DNA from: Xestospongia bergquistia
Lineage: Eukaryota; Porifera; Demospongiae; Haplosclerida; Petrosiidae
Assembly: GCA_963965975.1 (NCBI GenBank)
Contig: OZ014411.1
Span: 4,263,001 to 4,327,000 of the forward strand
Length of the DNA stretch: 64,000 bases
Direction of reading: 5' to 3'
A program made the translations under genes and the position numbers. The notes below the pieces were generated by a model. The model was not told the DNA's origin. It saw nothing but the letters and a program-made list of their open reading frames with translations, and searched no databases. This document shows, one piece after another, positions 58,892 to 64,000 of this stretch (within the stretch, counting starts at the first letter, position 1; the number at the start of each line of letters is the position of its first letter).

Positions 58892-58968
58892 GTGGTCTGA
58901 ACATTATCAAGGTCACAACAAGAAGGCGATAGAGATTTTGGTTATGAATACTGAAGAATTTGATAAAG
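58892..58968 (+). CDS. Internal exon, probably third coding exon of the gene starting at 29090
   Basis: A 77-nt exon with acceptor TATATCTCAG and donor AAAG/GTACAT. It encodes WSEHYQGHNKKAIEILVMNT then EEFDKG, in the phase left by the exon ending at 32311 (codon GT/G). If joined, the intron is 26.6 kb and contains all the nested transposons and genes described between. It may instead belong to another gene with undetected exons. The open frame has no stop in the exon, so the gene would continue beyond the window. Confidence 0.4.
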
Positions 58969-59945
58969 GTACATTATTAAAGTACAAGTACCTTAGCTAT
59001 TGTAGTTAAAGTCTAAATTTATTACCAGGATACATAAAGTACAACTTGTATGAAACTTTAAAATACATTTGTGTGCACCTTGTAAGTTGCTGTGTAACAA
59101 GAGAACGCATTAGCGATCATGAGTGCATTAGTGCAAGTTCATGTTAAATGAGTTTGCAATGACTTTGCTAAAAAGTTAAAGTTTGCAATGACTTTGCTAA
59201 AAAGTTAAAGAAAGCCAACTTTGTATATTATGATTTTAACTTGCATCCATCAATAGTTGACGAATTTTCTGTCTATAGACAAACTTTTTCGACATGTCTT
59301 TAAACCTGTTAAGTTCCAAGTCAACGTTTCATCCTTTTTGTCCAACTTTCACACTATTTCCTAGTAAACATACCTGTAATCAAAATGATAAGTACACGAA
59401 TTTTACTTTTTTGGAGTATGTCTTGATCCCACTTAAACCATTTTCATGCTTGTCTGCTTTCTCCAAAGAATTAATAACATGAACTGAGATAATGAATGAT
59501 TTAATCAATGATGCATAAAATTTGTCCACCTGAAATTAATGAATTAATAGTCCTATATCATACTTGGGGTCAAATACATTAATTACAAATATAAATACTT
59601 TGAAGAAGACCAAATACAAACACTAATATTTACAATATTGTATTTGAAATTATAATTACAAATACTGCAATTGTATTTCTAATACAAATACAAATACTTC
59701 CATTGATGTGTCCCAAGTTAAATTGAGCACAATCTCAGATTAGTATTATTGGTTACATCTAATAAACATTAGTGTTTCAAAAGTTTTATCACTTAAACAG
59801 CACTTTTCTGGGCAAAAACCTTGCCTGCAACACAAAGTCTTTCAACTGGGGCTGACGATGCAGGTATGCACAAGTACTTTGGAACAAATTTTGCTATGCA
59901 TTAAAATTGTTTTGTCATGATGCCTGTTCTTCTCAAGCATGCTGT
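58969..59945. other. Intron or spacer
   Basis: Contains a perfect 29-bp tandem duplication at 59152-59209 (unit beginning GTTTGCAATGACTTTG) and, at 59590-59700, a low-complexity stretch built from AAATAC/ATTTACAAATAC words. Confidence 0.5.
59152..59209. repeat. Perfect 29-bp direct duplication
   Basis: Two adjacent identical 29-base units, 59152-59180 and 59181-59209. A recent replication-slip type event. Confidence 0.9.
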
Positions 59946-60375
59946 ATTGGGAATAATTATGGAAAGTGTGATCTTATTTTTTTGTTAAAAGAAAACAGAC
60001 AGTAAACAAGAGAGTTTGTTTTCTTCCTCTTTATAATAAACAAAATTTTCATCCTTGTTCAAAATTTCTTCCAGTGTAATTCAATGTACTGGCTGCTAGT
60101 ATTAGACATGTTCATTGTGTTTTGTTATGTCTAAGCACACACAGGAAAGTTTAAATGTGCCCCATTTTTGAAACTTGCTTGTGTGACTGATAACGATTAT
60201 TAAGTTTAATTAAACAGTATAACCAAGTGTTAAAACAAAGCGAGTAAACAAAAATTATGTTTATATATACAACAATTTATTTTTGTGGAAGTACATTGAC
60301 TGCTTTGTAGCATAGTAAAGCTGGTGCAATGTCAAGAAAAGAGCCTTAATTTAAAAGGATGCTTACATTTTCGCA
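59946..60375. repeat. Dispersed repeat, copy B (partner 51546-51990)
   Basis: Similar to 51546-51990. The right end is replaced by the 3' end of Penelope-like element 2, marking that insertion point. Confidence 0.75.
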
Positions 60376-60379
60376 GGGC

Positions 60380-62200
60380 AAGGATAGTTGGATTTTCCCA
60401 ATTGATTTTGTGACCAGTCTGGCAAACATGTTCAGACATGGCACTAGAGAAGGTATCCATCTTTTTAACTGCTCTTTGATGTTCTTTCAAATGTTGTGAC
60501 AAGTTTTTTTCAGTTTGTCCAATGTATGTTGTGTTGCACTCTTGGCAGGATACTTCATAAACCACACCTGATTTTGTTAAAGCTGGTATTTTGTCTTTAG
60601 GTTTCGATAGAATTTTTTGTAAAGTAGTTAGAGGCCTAAAGACTGTTAGTATGCCAAGGGGAGATAGTATTCTCTTGATGGCTTCGGATTGACCTTGTAT
60701 ATAAGGTATGGTAACTATGGTAGTTCCGTCTTGGTCAAATATGTTGGTGATGGACAGAGGAGGTCTTTGTTTCTTAGATGTTACTTGGTTTTTGCATCTC
60801 CTGATGAAATTCTTCGGGTATCCATTACTTTTTAGAACTTCATAGATGTGAGATTCCTCTTCTTCAAGTTGCACAAGTGAGGATGAATATGTAGAGGCTC
60901 TAGAGAACAGAGTGCAACCAACAGATTGTTTGTGAGATGATGGGTGATGTGACGAGAATTGTAAATATTGATCAGTGTAGGTTTTCTTGAGGTATACAGA
61001 TGTTGATCGAGATCCATCGCTATGTCTAGATATATTGATATCCAAAAAGGCTAACTGACCATTGTTTTCAGTCTCCACAATAAATTGAATTGATGGCTCT
61101 ATGGAGTTGAGGTGTTTGTGACAGCTCTCAACCATTGAGGAGGGTAACATGGCCACACAGGTGTCATCCACGTATCTCTTCCAAAATAAAGGTGGGGGTG
61201 TGAGAAGGAGGCCAGGGCACGTTGTTCTATGTTCTCCATGACCATATCTGCCACAGTAACAGAGACAGGGGAACCCATAGCTGTTCCAAAAATTTGTTGC
61301 TGGTATTTCCCTCTGAATGAGAAATACGTGGCTTGAAGACAGAACTCAAGAAGTCTTGTTATCAATGGTTAGAGCAGTTTTATCTTCTAAGGTGTGGTCA
61401 CCTTGTAGTCTTTCCCTTGTAATTTTGATAGCCACATCAGTTGGGACCTTTGTGAAGAGTGAGACTACATCAAATGAGACCAGAATCTCATCACCTAGTT
61501 GTTTTTGGTTAATAAAGGTGATGAAATTACTTGAGTTACTGATGTGAGAAGAGCTGTTACCAACCAGTGGTGATAGGAGACGACACAAATGTTTTGATAG
61601 TTGATATGTAGGTGAAGAGTAAAAGGATACTATTGGTCTGAGAGGGACATCAGATTTATGGATTTTTGGAAGGCCATAAAGTTGAGGAGTTGTTCCATTT
61701 GAGGAACAGAGAAGGTTGTAGAGTTTTGGAGGAAGTTTGTCTTGTTTTTTCAGGGTTAGCAGGATAGCATTCATTTTTGTTTGTAGTGTATGTGTTGGAT
61801 CTATCTTCAGGTTCTTATAAGTGTCTTATCATCATACTCCTTAGTATCCATGACAACTGTGACATGGCCTTTGTCTGCTGGTAAAATGACAATGTCCTGG
61901 TCACTATATAGCTCTTATAATGCTTTTACTTGTAAAGGTGAGAGATTGTTATGTGTACGCATGGGTTTGTTCAATACTCCTACAAGTCTAGACCTGATGT
62001 TGTCAGCGGTATTTAGGGCATTTTCCACTTCTGCTATAATAGCTGGGGTATTGGATTTCTTTGGAGCAGGTGCAAAATTCATGCTTTTTGCCAGTAAGGA
62101 TTTTTATGGTGTGTTCAGATTCTTTGAAGATCGGTTGATAACCCATCTATCGAAGTCAGGATGTTTACTGTCCTCTTGTTTTGCTATCAGATTTCCTTTG
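60380..62200 (-). mobile_element. Penelope-like retroelement 2 (RT plus GIY-YIG), nearly full-length coding, frameshifted
   Basis: Minus strand. It starts with the N-terminal block (SLLAKSMNFAPAPKK), then DIVILPADKGHVTVVMD, RT motifs PQLYGLPKIHK and PLRPIVSFYSS, LVSFDVVSLFTKVP, then TAMGSPVSV, and after a frameshift near 61170 VDDTCVAML and FLDINISRHSDG. The GIY-YIG domain follows (SGVVYEVSCQECNTTYIGQT, with KEHQRAVKKMD). Frameshifts near 61360 and 61170 and stops near 61920 and 62110 inactivate it. It is the same subfamily as element 1 but inverted in orientation. The 3' end is cut at about 60380, so no ribozyme is present. Confidence 0.85.
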
Positions 62201-62204
62201 CAAG

Positions 62205-62290
62205 TACTTTATTTAACATTTGAGAACCACTTAAGTTTGAACCATGAATCCAAAGCTGAAGCTATGAGAAATGTATCACATTGCTCGTAA
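62205..62290 (-). pseudogene. Possible hAT transposase C-terminal scrap
   Basis: Minus-strand codons read FLIASALDSWFKLKWF, resembling the A-x-x-L-D-P-R-F-K motif of the hAT dimerisation region with P-R changed. It lies at the 5' border of Penelope-like element 2. Very short, so tentative. Confidence 0.3.
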
Positions 62291-62462
62291 TGTGACAGTC
62301 TCTTATTCACTGATGCTTGAGACAAACTTTGATGAGAACTTCTGATGTAGTGTATTCATTGTTGCCTTCAGAAGTTGTGTACAGGACACTCCCATGCAAC
62401 AAATCACAACTTTATCCCCTTGAATGCATTTCAGAGTAACTGTTTCAAAAGTGTTAAAATTT
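62291..62462. other. Spacer
   Basis: Junction sequence between the hAT-like scrap and segmental repeat copy B. Nothing recognised. Confidence 0.4.
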
Positions 62463-63999
62463 TAATTCATATGTATTATACTCATGTGAGCTGTGTGTAT
62501 CGTGTGTGTTCCAAATGATATCTATACATGCATCTATTAGTACTTTTTTGATGATTATCTTATGTAGCTTGAGATGAGTTCAATAAACTAGCTCATTACC
62601 TTTAGTAAACTGAAATTAGCCTACACTCCACAAACACCTGGGAAACTACTTCATATACAGTCTAAACTGGTGTGATGTGTTTACATACCATTTATAACAC
62701 AAACGTACCTCTAACATATTCTGATGAGTTACTGACTTTAGATGCAGCCTCAGCAACACAGCTACCTGCTTTACAGACATTTTTTTCATTTATATTGTTT
62801 TAGACGCTATTTTAGTTTTTCAACTGGTCTATGTTTATGTTCAATTCTTGTTTTCTTTTGTAGTAATATTTTTTTTGTTGATTTCATTTTGTCTATGCAG
62901 AAGGTACCTTTAAATAACTTGTTGAAATTAAACTCATTGCGGTAATGTGTGATAGCTCTCAAATTGAACTTGACATACCACAAATGGTTTTGTTTGATAA
63001 TACATTTTAGATGTACAAGTCAAGCAGTTAGAAATAGAACAAATTATTTTGCGAGAATTGCTTAAAGGTTTCTATTTTAATCCACAACAACAATTTGCTT
63101 CTGTTCTATTTATGGCTGTTCATAGTAAATGACTTTCTATACAAGAAGGACATGTTTCTTAATAATTCATAGTATTGTCTTGTGACACTATTCTAAATGA
63201 AGACATAACTTAAGACACTACAATCTTTAAATTAACCTGAAACATCCCTCATCCTGTAGTTCTTCTAACAATAATCATTATTACTATTATTGGTATATTC
63301 TTTTTTATGCATGTTGTCTTGTCAGTTGAAGGAATAAGATAATCAAACTGAACTGTTGCATCTTGTTTATTAATACAACAAAATTAACTAGTTATATTAT
63401 CTGGATCAATAAAGTGATTATGATAATTGAGGACTTACAATACAAAAATATTAATGTTATATTTTAAGTTCTGGCAGTAATTGTCCAAGAATCAAGTAAA
63501 CTTTTGTGATTAAAGACCATGAATCTTTAATTGCTATTGGATCAAAATCATCTACCCTAACTATCTTTCACATATATCTGCACTGCCTAAAACAAGTTAA
63601 TAACAAATTATAATGTTATATTAATAGATTGTATTAGAAAACAAATTCAATAACAACTGCAGACAAGTCCAGACAATACCTTGGTAAGACAAAATGAGAG
63701 CTAAGTTCCTGTGTAAAAGATCACAACAAGTTCATGCAAGGATGTGTCCATATATGAATAAACTTAACAGCTGCTAATGTACCATACCATAATTGTAAAT
63801 GCATATCCAAGCCTACATTTGTGCAATGCATTTTTATATTCCACTAAAAATAGTAAAGTAATTCTTCTGATAGTCAAATTAAGTGAAAAACAATATTTTA
63901 AGGAACAAGCAAATGAAATAAGAAGAAAAGAGAAAAGGACCTTGATAAAAAAATTCAAATGACTTGTGCACAATAATACTCTTGTTCACGTTGAGATTG
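62463..63999. repeat. Segmental repeat, copy B (partner 47917-49490)
   Basis: Shares long blocks with copy A (for example CCTACACTCCACAAACACCT and TGTGATAGCTCTCAAATTGA), in the same orientation, with scattered indels. It continues to the window edge. No gene seen in it. Confidence 0.75.
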
Positions 64000-64000
64000 A

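Noticed and set aside
61790-62290. 166-codon plus-strand open frame
   Set aside because: It is an antisense shadow of the Penelope-like element 2 N-terminal region, which matches known motifs on the minus strand.

Overview
This is eukaryotic, AT-rich genomic DNA, most likely from a sponge (probably a demosponge). The reasons are genes with short GT-AG introns, a decayed short-chain collagen C4-type domain (a sponge collagen family), two SRCR-domain membrane receptors, a decayed DEATH/NACHT/LRR (NLR-type) gene of the kind expanded in sponges, and many eukaryotic transposons. There are no operons, and nothing points to a bacterium or a virus. The taxon is inferred from gene content, not from a database match.

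Region 1 (1-20040) is a tandemly duplicated cassette read on the minus strand: an SLC15/POT-like transporter, a multi-pass receptor-like pseudogene and an SRCR receptor. Unit 1 (1 to about 5590) holds the 5' end of one transporter, running off the window edge, a broken receptor-like gene, an SRCR remnant and a collagen C4 remnant. Unit 2 (6503-15574) holds an intact 513-aa transporter, a second, differently broken receptor-like gene and an intact SRCR gene. A further intact SRCR gene lies at 18514-19801. The two intact SRCR genes have seven coding exons each, with identical lengths for exons 2-7.

Region 2 (22635-28200) has an intronless gene for a secreted metallo-beta-lactamase-fold protein of the ComEC/Rec2 type, then a badly decayed NLR gene whose first exon still encodes a corrupted 2A-like peptide.

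Region 3 (28880-63999) is dominated by transposons, possibly inside a very long intron of a plus-strand gene whose small exons are seen at 29090-29162, 32236-32311 and 58892-58968. It contains a MULE transposase relic, a pogo/Tigger-like relic, three Penelope-like elements (two with hammerhead ribozymes in their 3' regions), a piggyBac relic with its TTAA end, a complete small hAT element with an 8-bp target duplication, a 215-bp tandem repeat and several kilobases of old complex repeats. Nested in it are a small secreted-protein gene (40784-41232), a plus-strand gene with one in-frame TAG (41641-42648) and exons of an unidentified minus-strand gene (42724-43193).

The functional theme of the host genes (SRCR receptors, NLR relic, SLC15-type transporter, secreted bacterial-type hydrolase) fits recognition of or interaction with microbes, but that is inferred from family membership and proximity.
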